Below, piece by piece: positions 27,987-36,510 of a DNA stretch of 64,000 nt. The notes under the pieces were generated by a model. The model did no database searches and had not been told where the DNA came from. It saw nothing but the letters and a program-made list of their open reading frames with translations. Position 1 is the stretch's first letter. Each line of letters begins with the position of its first letter. The stretch comes from Mogibacterium sp. Its GTDB lineage: Bacteria > Bacillota > Clostridia > Peptostreptococcales > Anaerovoracaceae. Made by a program: the position numbers and the translations under genes. Location: positions 1 through 64,000 of the forward strand of contig JAFWFU010000047.1 in assembly GCA_017515425.1 (NCBI GenBank), read 5' to 3'.

Positions 27987-28418
27987 CTATAGCCCGAATT
28001 GCCCGAGCTTATCCGTGAGGCTCTGATTATCCATGAGGTTCTCTCCCGAGCTCTCATTCATAAGTTCCGCGCTCCAGATTTCGATTTTGTTCATGGCGCC
28101 CAGCGTCACCAAGTCCTTCTTTATATTCGCGTACTCCCTCAGCTTCGCCGGAATGATAATTCTGCCCTGCGCGTCAGGATAAACAATCTCGGAATTTCCG
28201 AAGAAGTCCCTTATAAACGCTCTGAATTCCCTATCCGACTGCGGAAGTGCGGAAATCTTCTCCGCCATCTCCTCATATTCCTTCATCGTATAGATATAGA
28301 GACATTGGTCGTAACCCTTCGTGAGCATACACTGACCACCGAGATCATCCCTGAACTTAGCAGGGATAATCATTCGGTTTTTGCTGTCTATTGAGTTTTC
28401 ATAAACTCCGTGAAACAT
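27987..28418 (-). CDS. mraZ: Transcriptional regulator MraZ
   Basis: A 143-residue DNA-binding protein with two AbrB-like swapped-hairpin repeats: N-terminal [19 protein letters not shown] and C-terminal [18 protein letters not shown]. MraZ rings bind GTGG-containing direct repeats upstream of their own gene and repress the dcw cluster. Candidate boxes are present upstream (28486-28540). No strong ribosome site precedes the ATG. Confidence 0.95.
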   Translation of the reverse strand: MFHGVYENSIDSKNRMIIPAKFRDDLGGQCMLTKGYDQCLYIYTMKEYEEMAEKISALPQSDREFRAFIRDFFGNSEIVYPDAQGRIIIPAKLREYANIKKDLVTLGAMNKIEIWSAELMNESSGENLMDNQSLTDKLGQFGL

Positions 28419-28485
28419 TGCAAAAGGTCAGCTTTCTCAAAACAGTATTAGTTAAAACGGTTGGTTACAGTGTCTAAAGTTTACA

Positions 28486-28540
28486 CCACTTTCCACCACA
28501 ATTTAATAAAAATGGCCTATTTTTTTCTATTATTCTCCAC
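28486..28540 (-). promoter_or_regulatory. Candidate MraZ-binding boxes upstream of mraZ
   Basis: On the minus strand GTGGTGGAAAGTGGTG contains GTGG cores spaced 10 bases apart (28496-28499 and 28486-28489), one helical turn. A further AAAAAGTGGAG (core 28537-28540) lies about 40 bases upstream. GTGG direct repeats at roughly 10-base period are the known kind of MraZ target. No convincing -35/-10 pair was placed. Confidence 0.5.
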
Positions 28541-28547
28541 TTTTTTA

Positions 28548-28621
28548 TGTAAAGCCAGCTTTACAAAGGCAAAAAAAATAAAACAGACACAAGATATTGT
28601 GTCTGTAAAGTTTGCTTTACA
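28548..28621. promoter_or_regulatory. Two 18-bp palindromes TGTAAAG-N4-CTTTACA
   Basis: TGTAAAGCCAGCTTTACA (28548-28565) and TGTAAAGTTTGCTTTACA (28604-28621) share both arms perfectly and flank the hairpin terminator between them. They could be operators of an unknown dimeric regulator or transcript hairpins. The stretch 28622-28757 shows no gene. Confidence 0.5.
28573..28606 (-). terminator. Intrinsic terminator upstream of the dcw cluster
   Basis: On the minus strand ACAGACACAA and TTGTGTCTGT form a 10-bp perfect stem with loop TATC, followed by TTTATTTTTTTT. It isolates nhaC transcription from mraZ. Confidence 0.85.
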
Positions 28622-28757
28622 CTATATATGTCACCAACTCCCCCACGCCCCCAAACGGCTTCTTACATATGTTAAACGGGCAAACGACCTACGAAAATCG
28701 GCTTAAAATTGATGTATGACGCGAAAGAACCTGCTCGAATATAAAGTTATTTAACTA

Positions 28758-28888
28758 TGTATAAACGGTTTATTTCAGATGCAGAACGAGAAAACGCCTT
28801 TCCGAGCGCACGGAGCATACACAGAAGTATGTGAGTACGCGAGGAAAAGCGTTGACGACGTTATGCGCTGAAAGAAGCCGTTTATACA
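28758..28888. repeat. Large imperfect inverted repeat overlapping the nhaC stop
   Basis: Arms of about 58-60 bases start with GTATAAACGG and end with CCGTTTATAC, and are roughly three-quarters complementary. A small hairpin CATAC-ACAGAA-GTATG sits at the centre. The right end overlaps the TAA stop of nhaC (28882-28884). This could be a mobile palindromic unit or an extended transcript hairpin. Confidence 0.75.
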
Positions 28889-30324
28889 AGTTCGCCGGAA
28901 GCGGCTTTAACCCTTTCCTCCTCCGTCATCTTCGTCGCCGTAACCCCCATAAACGCCATAGCAAAGCATATCACAGGCATCGTATAGTTGAACACAGCCC
29001 ATGGCGCATAGACCTTGGCGGTGACGCCCAGCGTATTTTTAATGAAAAGCCCGCAGGTATTCCATGGCACGAGGCATGATGTTACAGTCCCCGCAGACTC
29101 GAGCGCATTCGACAGGCTCTTGGGGTGAATTCCCCTCTCCCTATATGCGGGCGCAAACATTCTGCCCGGCACGAGGATAGAAATATACTGCTCGGGCATA
29201 ACCACATTTGAGAGTATGCAAGTAGCCTCTGTAGCGCCGACCATTCCGGCAGCAGTCTTTATATTCTTTGAAATAGCATTGATTATGACGGCGAGCTGTC
29301 CGCTTCCTTCCATAATGCCTCCGAACATCATGGCAATTATCGTCATCAGTATGGAGCTCGACATATTCGTAAGCCCGCCTGTTGTTAGAAGGTCATTTAG
29401 AGATTCAATCTCCCCTTCCATCGTATATCCGTCAAGGGCTGCGTCGAGAATTGCCCCAATATCGGCACCGCTCTGCGCGAAAGGCGCCATAACAGCCGCA
29501 GTCAGAAATCCCATGGTGATTCCGGGAATGGCAGGAACCTTAAAGGCGATTGACAGAATGACTACCAGAGGCGGCAGCAGCAGAAGCGGATTGATATTAA
29601 ACGACGCCTTTATCCCGTCCATCAGGATAGTTGCCTGCGAGGTGTCAACATTGCCGCTCGTCGCGTGCATAAATCCGTAAACGCCGAAGAACAAAAGCGA
29701 TATTCCATAGGCTGTGACTGTGGATTTAAGCATATATTTTACATGGGTGAAAACGTCAGTACCCGCCATAGCTGGTGCCAGATTGGTCGTATCAGAAAGC
29801 GGCGACATCTTATCCCCGAAATATGCGCCAGCCAAAACCGCTCCCGCCGTCGGACCTATCGGCATACCGAGCCCATGTCCAATTCCTATAAGGGCGAGTC
29901 CCATAGTTCCCATAGTTCCCCACGAAGTTCCCGTCGCAAGCGATGTAATGGAACAGATAAGAACGGTGGCAATCAGGAATACCTTAGGGCTCAGGAGTTT
30001 GAGTCCGTAGTAGATCATGGTCGGAATGGTTCCTGACAAAATCCACGCACCAATCATCATGCCGACTATCGCGAGAATCAGGATTGACTGCATAGCCTTT
30101 GAAATGCCGTCCACCATCATCTTCTCTATATCGCTCCATTTGTACCCGAGCACCATAGCCATGACGGCAGAGGCAATTACCCCGATAAACATTGGGATAT
30201 GCGGATCCACCTCAAATATCAGGATTCCAACCGACATCACCACCACAAGGATAATGAAGGTCGTCAGTGCATGCCAAAGCTTCGTTTCTTTAATCTCTCT
30301 TTCTTCTGTAAAAATATTCTTCAT
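28882..30324 (-). CDS. nhaC: Na+/H+ antiporter of the NhaC family
   Basis: A 480-residue membrane protein with about eleven hydrophobic segments. NhaC-type landmarks include SITSLATGTSWGTMGTMGLA, a glycine-rich GPTAGAVLAGAYFGDKMSPLSDTTNLAP and a C-terminal NTCGLFIKNTLGV. Members exchange Na+ for protons, and some related ones exchange amino-acid or malate/lactate pairs, so the exact ions are not certain. AAAAGGACGAAGAG precedes the ATG. It stands alone upstream of the dcw cluster, separated by a hairpin element and a terminator. Confidence 0.88.
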   Translation of the reverse strand: MKNIFTEEREIKETKLWHALTTFIILVVVMSVGILIFEVDPHIPMFIGVIASAVMAMVLGYKWSDIEKMMVDGISKAMQSILILAIVGMMIGAWILSGTIPTMIYYGLKLLSPKVFLIATVLICSITSLATGTSWGTMGTMGLALIGIGHGLGMPIGPTAGAVLAGAYFGDKMSPLSDTTNLAPAMAGTDVFTHVKYMLKSTVTAYGISLLFFGVYGFMHATSGNVDTSQATILMDGIKASFNINPLLLLPPLVVILSIAFKVPAIPGITMGFLTAAVMAPFAQSGADIGAILDAALDGYTMEGEIESLNDLLTTGGLTNMSSSILMTIIAMMFGGIMEGSGQLAVIINAISKNIKTAAGMVGATEATCILSNVVMPEQYISILVPGRMFAPAYRERGIHPKSLSNALESAGTVTSCLVPWNTCGLFIKNTLGVTAKVYAPWAVFNYTMPVICFAMAFMGVTATKMTEEERVKAASGELV

Positions 30325-30412
30325 CTCTTCGTCCTTTTCTTTCTTTTTCTTTTCGCGTTTTGTGAAAATTCCTTAGGAGCTTCCATATACTTGTAAGCAG
30401 CTTCCACATTTC

Positions 30413-30438
30413 TTGGTAAACAAAAAGGGTATTACCAA
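30413..30438. promoter_or_regulatory. Inverted repeat upstream of nhaC
   Basis: TTGGTAA (30413-30419) and TTACCAA (30432-30438) form a perfect 7-base dyad about 90-115 bases upstream of the nhaC start. It could be an operator; no regulator gene is adjacent. Confidence 0.35.
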
Positions 30439-30533
30439 AATTCATTTGTAAATATACACAAAAATGAAATTTAATGCAATACCCTCGTATATTCCGTCTC
30501 TTCTGTCTATCCAGTCGATTATGTCGGTTCTCT

Positions 30534-32021
30534 CTAGCCCTCTCTCGGACCTATAAACTCCCTGAGTATGGAGTCATCAGGAACAGGCTCCGAACTTTCA
30601 ATCCTCTCGAAATACTTCATGAAGGTGAGAATCCTCTGCGCCTCCTCATACTGCTCGCTCGATTCATCTATAGCCAAGAGCAGCGGCTCCGCATAGGTTT
30701 TCAAAAGGCAGGTCTCATATACCGTGCTGGAATTGAATACCACATCAGCCGAGCTGCTGTATGGGAAAATATTCGCGCTCTCCCCCGCCCTGACCTTAGG
30801 CCATGTATCGAGAGTCGCCTCGGCATTATAGCCTCTGAATTGATTGTCGCGCACCATGCGCCTCAAAAGCCTCGCGTCAGCCGTGGATACCCTGTTATGC
30901 CTGTCCATGCCTATCTGCGTCAGAGGGCTGATATATATCTTGAACTTATCCTCTCTCGGAATATTTTCGGTCAGCACATCATTCAGACTGTGAATTCCCT
31001 CAATAACCAGCACCTGGTTTTTCTCAAGAGATGTAATGCGCTTGCCGAATACCTTGCAGCCGTTTATGAAATCAAATTCGGGTATATCCACCTCTCTGCC
31101 TGCGAGGAGATCTTCCATCTGCTGATTAAAGAGCACAAGGTCTACCGCGCCGAGCCCCTCGAAGTCCGGTTTTCCGTCCTCTCCAATCGGAGTCTCTCCT
31201 CTTTCCACGAAATAATCGTCGGTACCGAGATAGAGCGGCGATTTCCCCGTCAGTCCTTCAATCTCCGCGCAAATCCTCTTGGCAGTAGTCGTCTTTCCGC
31301 TAGACGATGGCCCCGCTATGAGAACTACCTTTTTATTCTCCCTGACTATGGTCTCGGCAAGCTCCTCAAGCTCCTTTGAAATCAGCCATTCGCTCGCCTT
31401 GATTACTTCCTCCGCTTCGCCATCTCTAATCTTCTCGTTGATGTCCGCGAGATACTCAATGCCCGTATGCTTTCTCATTCGCTTTGACTCCGCATAGGCT
31501 TCGTAGAGCTTGTCATCATCTCTATACTTAGGAATCGTATGATTGTGAAGCGCATTCGGCAGCCTGAGCAAAAGCCCGTTTCTATAGGGTCTAAGGTCAA
31601 AGAGATTGATATATCCTGTGCTCGGGAGCAGCTTTCCATACATGCAGTTTCGGAAATTGTGAAGATTTACTATCTCGACCTCTTCATTTCCGGCTATCCC
31701 CTCGAAGAGCTTCGCCTTTTCCGTAAGCCCGAGCGACTTCCACCGCTCTATCACACGCTCCGCGCTCTCAAGCTCCTTCTCGATAGGCATATCCCTCGCT
31801 ATATATTTTTCCATTTTGTCCCTCAGTTTGTGTATATCGGATGAGGTCAGCTTCGCGCCGTCGAGGTTTATATAGCTGTAATATCCCTGATTGAGAGAAT
31901 TGCCTATCCTGACATCCGCACCGCCGAAGACGGTATGCGCCGCCTTTAGATAGATGAGTATGGCAGTATTATGATAAGCTCGCTCCTCAGAAAAGGTTCT
32001 AATCTTGAAATCATAGTCCAT
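30534..32021 (-). CDS. Nucleoside (uridine-type) kinase with ThrRS-like N-terminal domain
   Basis: A 495-residue cytosolic protein. Residues 1-200 resemble the TGS/second additional domain of threonyl-tRNA synthetase (including LHNFRNCMYGKLLPSTG). Residues 215-450 are a P-loop kinase with Walker A GPSSSGKTT and a YLGTDDYFVERGETPIGEDG segment, as in phosphoribulokinase/uridine kinase proteins. It probably phosphorylates a nucleoside with ATP or GTP. This two-domain form is common in Clostridia. The substrate is inferred from the family only. Confidence 0.82.
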   Translation of the reverse strand: MDYDFKIRTFSEERAYHNTAILIYLKAAHTVFGGADVRIGNSLNQGYYSYINLDGAKLTSSDIHKLRDKMEKYIARDMPIEKELESAERVIERWKSLGLTEKAKLFEGIAGNEEVEIVNLHNFRNCMYGKLLPSTGYINLFDLRPYRNGLLLRLPNALHNHTIPKYRDDDKLYEAYAESKRMRKHTGIEYLADINEKIRDGEAEEVIKASEWLISKELEELAETIVRENKKVVLIAGPSSSGKTTTAKRICAEIEGLTGKSPLYLGTDDYFVERGETPIGEDGKPDFEGLGAVDLVLFNQQMEDLLAGREVDIPEFDFINGCKVFGKRITSLEKNQVLVIEGIHSLNDVLTENIPREDKFKIYISPLTQIGMDRHNRVSTADARLLRRMVRDNQFRGYNAEATLDTWPKVRAGESANIFPYSSSADVVFNSSTVYETCLLKTYAEPLLLAIDESSEQYEEAQRILTFMKYFERIESSEPVPDDSILREFIGPREG

Positions 32022-32131
32022 GGCATTCTCCTTTTTCTCGCGAAAGATAGGCTAATTGTATCATAAATGAAATATAAGCGCAGCGACGTATCTGTCTTTA
32101 TGACGGAGCTATCTTTACAATGGATATGTCT

Positions 32132-33907
32132 TTACTTCAAATTCCATACGTCCTTATACTGCCTGTATTTGGCTAGGTCTGACGCCGCATTCCAGGGTAT
32201 GAAGCCGCCCGAAAGCCCCGCTTTGTTTAATGCCCTCACCTGCGCTTTTAGTTTTTTTGCGTCATAGTCAACCGTCGGATTCCAATGCGGCGTATTATAT
32301 CCCGTAATCCAAGTTCTTGCTGCCGCCGGAGTCTCCGTCTTATCCTGCTGCTTCTTAGCCCTCTTAGCCCAGCTCAGCATGGTGTTATAAGGGTTGTTCC
32401 AAGCCCCATTCGCTCCCATATGGTCGGTATAAGGCATTGCGCTGATTGCGTCCGCGACATTGGAAATGCCCGTCCAATACTGACCGTATGCAGTCATATA
32501 TCCGTAGGCGGACTCCCCAAAGACATCTACGGACATATATATCCCTTCCTCATGGAGCATATCCGCCGCATAAATGCAGAAGTTCTGCACCGCCTGCCCC
32601 TTTTCTTCATTATATATATTCCTGAAATCCGCCTTCCCCGACTTCGACACCTCGAAGGAATTCTCGGGGAACCTCACATAGTCAAACTGTATCTCGTTAA
32701 ACCCGAATTCCCTCGCAGCCTCTACAGCCAGCCTGATATTGTATTCCCAGACATTTCTCGAAAAGGTGCTCGGCCAAGAGGAATCTCTGCCATATTTAAT
32801 GCAATCCTCGGGGTGATCCTTAGCATATAGAGCGTCATTGAAAACGACTATCCTTCCTATGAGATAGGCTCCCGTCTGCCTGTAGGCGTCAATGCCCTTC
32901 TTATACTCTGCCACGCTCGAATACGCCGATTTATACGACCTCGGCGATACTTCCTCAGCCACCTCAGACTCGTAGGCGAGATAGCCGTCCTTGATGTCTA
33001 TGACCACGGCATTGCAGTCCGTCTGCTCTATAAGCTTAATATATTTGCCCGGATTTACGGCGGCATATCCGTTTATATACATTGCTCTGGCGTCCTCGCA
33101 GAATTCATTTCCCGCAAAAGAAGGTCTCTGAGTCGGATAATAGTCCAAATTCGCGGCTTTTCCGCCGTATAGCTCTATACCATAATTGTCGTCCTTGACC
33201 TCGTCGTAGACGCCGTTCCCATTGTAGACAGCATTCGCTTCGTCCTGTGACAGAGCCATATATTTGCTGTAAACAAAACCCTGCGCCGAGGTTGAGCTTG
33301 TGTTTGCATTTGTGTCTGCACTAGCGACAGTTTCTTCCTTCTCATCTGCGTACTCTACTTTATATTTATAGACGCTTCCGTCATCAAGGAGCCTGTCATA
33401 CCCGACGACTTTAAGGCAGCTCCCCTTGGGGGCAAATGACGCTATGAATGGATTTTTCTCGTCCTTGTATATGGTGGCAGGAGTCCTGACATAGACTTCC
33501 TTCTCCTTCACGACATCAGTTCTATAGAAGGCTGTATTTTCCTCCGCTATATAGTATTTGTAATTGTTTTTATTTTTTAAATCGGCATTATCCTCTTCAT
33601 TTTTTCCCTCTGCCACCAGCGAAGCACCGTCCCTGAGTTTGAAATATGCAGCGTTTTCTATCTTTTCAGCGTCGTCATATCGCTTGATTTTGCTGCCGCG
33701 GACTATGCTGCCCACCTGCTCGAGTTTGCCGTCATCTTTCAGTGCATATATCGGCACGTCCTTCGATATGCCAGCCGCATATCCGATAACTATATTCGGC
33801 TCGTCAATCGTGAGAGTAAGATAAGCGCCAAAAGACCCTGCGGTAATCAGGGTCATAAAAAAGATGATTATTATATTTTTAAGTGCAGATGACCTTTTCT
33901 TTGTCAT
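32132..33907 (-). CDS. Putative glycoside hydrolase (DUF4015), membrane-anchored
   Basis: An ATG at 33907 (MTKKRSSALK) is taken; four codons upstream only a TTG is available. The 591-residue protein has an N-terminal membrane anchor (about 10-30), a beta-rich region with SH3-like stretches (50-200) and a TIM-barrel-like C-terminal domain from about residue 265 (ARAMYINGYAAVNPGKY, then NAVVIDIKDGYLAYES and FNEIQFDYVRFPE). The last segment carries the acidic residues typical of DUF4015/GH-like barrels. It would act on cell-surface or environmental glycans; the substrate is unknown. TATAAT lies only 8-13 bases upstream of the ATG. Confidence 0.78.
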   Translation of the reverse strand: MTKKRSSALKNIIIIFFMTLITAGSFGAYLTLTIDEPNIVIGYAAGISKDVPIYALKDDGKLEQVGSIVRGSKIKRYDDAEKIENAAYFKLRDGASLVAEGKNEEDNADLKNKNNYKYYIAEENTAFYRTDVVKEKEVYVRTPATIYKDEKNPFIASFAPKGSCLKVVGYDRLLDDGSVYKYKVEYADEKEETVASADTNANTSSTSAQGFVYSKYMALSQDEANAVYNGNGVYDEVKDDNYGIELYGGKAANLDYYPTQRPSFAGNEFCEDARAMYINGYAAVNPGKYIKLIEQTDCNAVVIDIKDGYLAYESEVAEEVSPRSYKSAYSSVAEYKKGIDAYRQTGAYLIGRIVVFNDALYAKDHPEDCIKYGRDSSWPSTFSRNVWEYNIRLAVEAAREFGFNEIQFDYVRFPENSFEVSKSGKADFRNIYNEEKGQAVQNFCIYAADMLHEEGIYMSVDVFGESAYGYMTAYGQYWTGISNVADAISAMPYTDHMGANGAWNNPYNTMLSWAKRAKKQQDKTETPAAARTWITGYNTPHWNPTVDYDAKKLKAQVRALNKAGLSGGFIPWNAASDLAKYRQYKDVWNLK

Positions 33908-33929
33908 TTCTATTCGCAATTATACTGTT

Positions 33930-34080
33930 TAATAATAATCGAATTGTATTTTATTATTAGTTATTACTCGACATCTTTCGGTATTATTCAATATTATTCG
34001 AATTGTTTAATATTATTTGAATTGTCTTTTATCTGGTATTACTCTGTATCTTTCGGCATTACTAGATAATATTCAGTCCT
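33930..34080. repeat. A+T-rich diverged ~60-bp duplication
   Basis: Two related stretches share AATTGT(A/C)TTTTAT, TATTACTC, ATCTTTCGG and ATTATTC/ATATTC. They occupy the spacer between queT and the DUF4015 gene. No gene is seen. Confidence 0.5.
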
Positions 34081-34088
34081 ATTCTATA

Positions 34089-34580
34089 TTACTCGAAGAT
34101 TTTACCTATTTTATTTCTATGTATCAATGCCGCGGCTAGGAGTTCCCCCAGCACATAACAGCCGATTATCTCCCCTATCAGAATATACAGAGCCATAAGC
34201 GGGAGCGCAATATCAGCTACTCCATAGCCGTATCTTAATACGAATGGAACTATTATCGTATTAGAGATAATCGCGGGAATCGGAACCAGCCAACGGTTAA
34301 ATCTCAGAATATATCCGCCCCATGCTCCGATAAGCGTGGCAATGCTGCCTAATACCACATCGAGGGCGATTGCTCCGCCCATGAAATTTGCGAGCAGGCA
34401 GCCTATGAATAATCCGGGCACGGCGGCTGGTGTAAAGAGCGGAAGAATTGTAAGCGCCTCCGCAATCCTGACCTGCATAGGGCCGAATGATATTGGTGCA
34501 AATATTAGCGTCAGGACTATATATGTCGCGGCAATAGCCGCCCCCTGAGTAAGTCTCAGGGTTTTCTTTGATCTAAGCAT
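34089..34580 (-). CDS. queT: QueT family queuosine-precursor transporter (ECF S component)
   Basis: A 163-residue membrane protein with five to six hydrophobic helices. The pattern GAAIAATYIVLTLIFAPISF, PMQVRIAEALTILPLF, GLFIGCLLANF and GEIIGCYVLGEL is that of QueT, the substrate-binding subunit that works with a shared ECF energising module to import preQ1 or related queuine precursors. The ECF ATPases are not in the window. A probable preQ1 riboswitch precedes it and covers the AAAGGAG ribosome site, supporting the substrate. Confidence 0.88.
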   Translation of the reverse strand: MLRSKKTLRLTQGAAIAATYIVLTLIFAPISFGPMQVRIAEALTILPLFTPAAVPGLFIGCLLANFMGGAIALDVVLGSIATLIGAWGGYILRFNRWLVPIPAIISNTIIVPFVLRYGYGVADIALPLMALYILIGEIIGCYVLGELLAAALIHRNKIGKIFE

Positions 34581-34588
34581 TATCTTTT

Positions 34589-34639
34589 CTCCTTTGGTTT
34601 TAGTATTTTAGAAGCAGGATGTCGGACCCGAACTGCTTC
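34589..34639 (-). ncRNA. Probable preQ1-I type riboswitch before queT
   Basis: On the minus strand a 7-bp stem GAAGCAG/CTGCTTC (34633-34639 and 34611-34617) encloses a 15-base loop starting TTCGGG and ending GACATC. An A-rich tail, TAAAATACTAAAACC, then runs into AAAGGAG. This matches the preQ1-I plan: stem, loop beginning UUC, A-rich tail, and a short pseudoknot formed by the bases just before the Shine-Dalgarno (here ACC with loop GGT). Folding would hide the ribosome site, giving translational control. The downstream gene being queT supports it. The class was judged by eye. Confidence 0.6.
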
Positions 34640-34640
34640 C

Positions 34641-34653
34641 GCCGACTCACGGC
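34641..34653 (-). other. Small hairpin adjoining the riboswitch
   Basis: GCCG-TGAGT-CGGC is a 4-bp stem immediately 5' of the aptamer stem. Its GTCGG can alternatively pair with CCGAC in the aptamer loop. Confidence 0.35.
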
Positions 34654-34691
34654 GATATTCAATGGCATTTATGCTTTTAAGCAAACTATTC

Positions 34692-35747
34692 TTATAGATT
34701 ACCCTCTCTATAGTTTTCGAACATTCTGACGGCAGCCTCATAATAGAGCTCGGCTGCGCCTTCGGGATTATCTGTCATCTTTCCCTCTCCGCTAATGCAT
34801 ACCAATTTGGACACGCCGCAGCCGAGAACCTCTTCCCAGCCTTCACCGAGGGATTCCACCAAGGCTATGACGGGTATTCCCTTCGCCTTGGCTCTTTTGG
34901 CAACGCCCTGCATTACCCCGCTATTCGCAGCGATTTCATCAGCGATAGACGTACCCGTGATTAGCAGATCCGAGCCCTCAAGTATGCTATCAAATTTCAC
35001 CATGCCCAGCATTGTATCTATGCCGGATCTCAGCTCCGCGCCGAGGACAGCATATGCCGCAGCTCCAAAGCCACCCGCAGCACCCGTTCCAATGACGTTA
35101 TCGCTTCTATGCCCTGTAACCTTATAGAGTATATCCGTGTATCTCTGCATACCCTCGATAGGATTAGGAATATCGCACATAAGGGTAAAACTTATATCCG
35201 TAATTCTGTTGTCAATCTCCGACAAATCAATCTCAGCCAATCTATCCACATCTTCGCTGCGGCCCTCGAGCTCCCTGCCTTTTTCGTCTAAGAACTTCGC
35301 GCCGAGCGCCCTCAGCGCTCCCATGCCGCCGTCGTTTGTCGCGACCTCTCCCGTGCCTGCGACAATATACTCGCAGCCGCAGTCTATCGCAGATCTTATG
35401 AGTTCACCCATTCCATACGAGCTGGCGAGCTTCTCATCTCCTATGCTGTCGTCTAAAAGCTCTATGCCGCAGACAGCAGTCATGTCGATTACGGCAAGCT
35501 TATCCTTTATTACAACATAGGGTGCCTCGATAAGCCCCATAAGCGGGTCATGCACGGCAACAGTCTCCACCCTGCCGCCGGATGCACTGATAACCGCGTC
35601 GAGGAGTCCTGCGCCGCCGTCGGACAGAGGGAGCTTTACAGTCTCGACATCTTTAAACACAAACTGCGCTGCTTTATCCAAAAGCAGCGCTGTTTCTTTG
35701 CTGGTTAGACTTCCCTTGAATGAGTCGTTTGCAAAAACTAGTTTCAT
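34692..35747 (-). CDS. Glycerate 2-kinase (GlxK family)
   Basis: A 351-residue cytosolic kinase that phosphorylates D-glycerate, usually at the 2-position in this family. Signatures are FANDSFKGSLTSKETA at the N-terminus, PLSDGGAGLLDAV, GTGEVATNDGGMGALRALGA and GAAGGFGAAAYAVLGA. The start abuts the stop codon of the 11-residue-repeat gene, so they are co-transcribed. Other glycerate or glyoxylate genes are not adjacent. Family call is secure; the phosphorylation position is inferred. Confidence 0.9.
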   Translation of the reverse strand: MKLVFANDSFKGSLTSKETALLLDKAAQFVFKDVETVKLPLSDGGAGLLDAVISASGGRVETVAVHDPLMGLIEAPYVVIKDKLAVIDMTAVCGIELLDDSIGDEKLASSYGMGELIRSAIDCGCEYIVAGTGEVATNDGGMGALRALGAKFLDEKGRELEGRSEDVDRLAEIDLSEIDNRITDISFTLMCDIPNPIEGMQRYTDILYKVTGHRSDNVIGTGAAGGFGAAAYAVLGAELRSGIDTMLGMVKFDSILEGSDLLITGTSIADEIAANSGVMQGVAKRAKAKGIPVIALVESLGEGWEEVLGCGVSKLVCISGEGKMTDNPEGAAELYYEAAVRMFENYREGNL

Positions 35748-36425
35748 CTATTCTCCAATATCTTCTCCGAGTGCCTTCAAAATCTCTCTGGCATTGGTGC
35801 AAGCCTCGCAGTCGCAATAAGTCTTTCCATCAGCCTTCATCATCTCGGCGTGCTTCTTAATCTGCTCCGCGGCTTCCTTGCTGCCAACTACCTCAGCCCC
35901 TTTGTCGGTGCTGAAGAAAGCGATATTCTCGCTGAGTGTGGCAATCCCTTCCTTGAGCTGTTTGATAAGCTCCATTTCAGCCAGCTTCTCAAGTGTAGGC
36001 TCCGCTTTTTCCTGAATCTTGTCAATCGCAGGTGCTGCCTTTTCCTGAATCTTATCAATCGCAGGCGCTGCCTTCTCCTGAATCTTATCAAGTGCCGGCG
36101 CTGCCTTTTCCTTAGCCTTGTCAATCGCGGGTGCTGCCTTGTCCTGAAGCTTATCAAGTGCAGGGCCCGCCTTCTCCTTGGCTTTTTCAAACGCAGGAAC
36201 AGCCTTCTCTCCTATGTCAGTCATCTTTTCATTGAATTTGCCGGAGGCTTCGACAAAAGCGTCCGCAGCGTCATTTAGCTTATCCCAAGCCTTGCCCGCC
36301 TTTTCCTTGACATCATACTTCTCGTCTGCAATCTCCAGCCATTTTTCTGCGGCTTCTTTAAGAGGCCCGTAGCAATGTCCCTCAAGAAGCGTTTTAACCT
36401 TTTCTATTGTTTTCTTATCTGCCAT
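35748..36425 (-). CDS. 11-residue-repeat helical protein with C-terminal Cys cluster
   Basis: A 225-residue protein, not recognised beyond its architecture. The ATG at 36425 has GGAGG 7 bases upstream; a GTG directly before it is less well spaced. Residues 1-70 are helical. About 70-145 hold undecad repeats of the type (E/D)KAAPAIDKIQ, at least seven copies, predicting one long amphipathic helix. Residues 150-225 end with YCDCEACTNA, a CxCxxC cluster that could bind metal. Undecad helices occur in lipid- or membrane-surface-binding and desiccation-type proteins. It heads an operon with glycerate kinase, behind a strong extended -10 promoter. Confidence 0.6.
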   Translation of the reverse strand: MADKKTIEKVKTLLEGHCYGPLKEAAEKWLEIADEKYDVKEKAGKAWDKLNDAADAFVEASGKFNEKMTDIGEKAVPAFEKAKEKAGPALDKLQDKAAPAIDKAKEKAAPALDKIQEKAAPAIDKIQEKAAPAIDKIQEKAEPTLEKLAEMELIKQLKEGIATLSENIAFFSTDKGAEVVGSKEAAEQIKKHAEMMKADGKTYCDCEACTNAREILKALGEDIGE

Positions 36426-36466
36426 CACTAATCCTCCTATCTGTAAAACTATCTCCGTACGTCTGA

Positions 36467-36475
36467 ATTATACCA
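36467..36475 (-). promoter_or_regulatory. Extended -10 promoter of the repeat protein-glycerate kinase operon
   Basis: TGGTATAAT on the minus strand is a perfect extended -10 element, about 42 bases upstream of the ATG. A -35 match is poor, as is usual with extended -10 promoters. Confidence 0.65.
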
Positions 36476-36510
36476 CATTTATCCTCTATATCGAAGGAAG
36501 ATTTCAAAAG

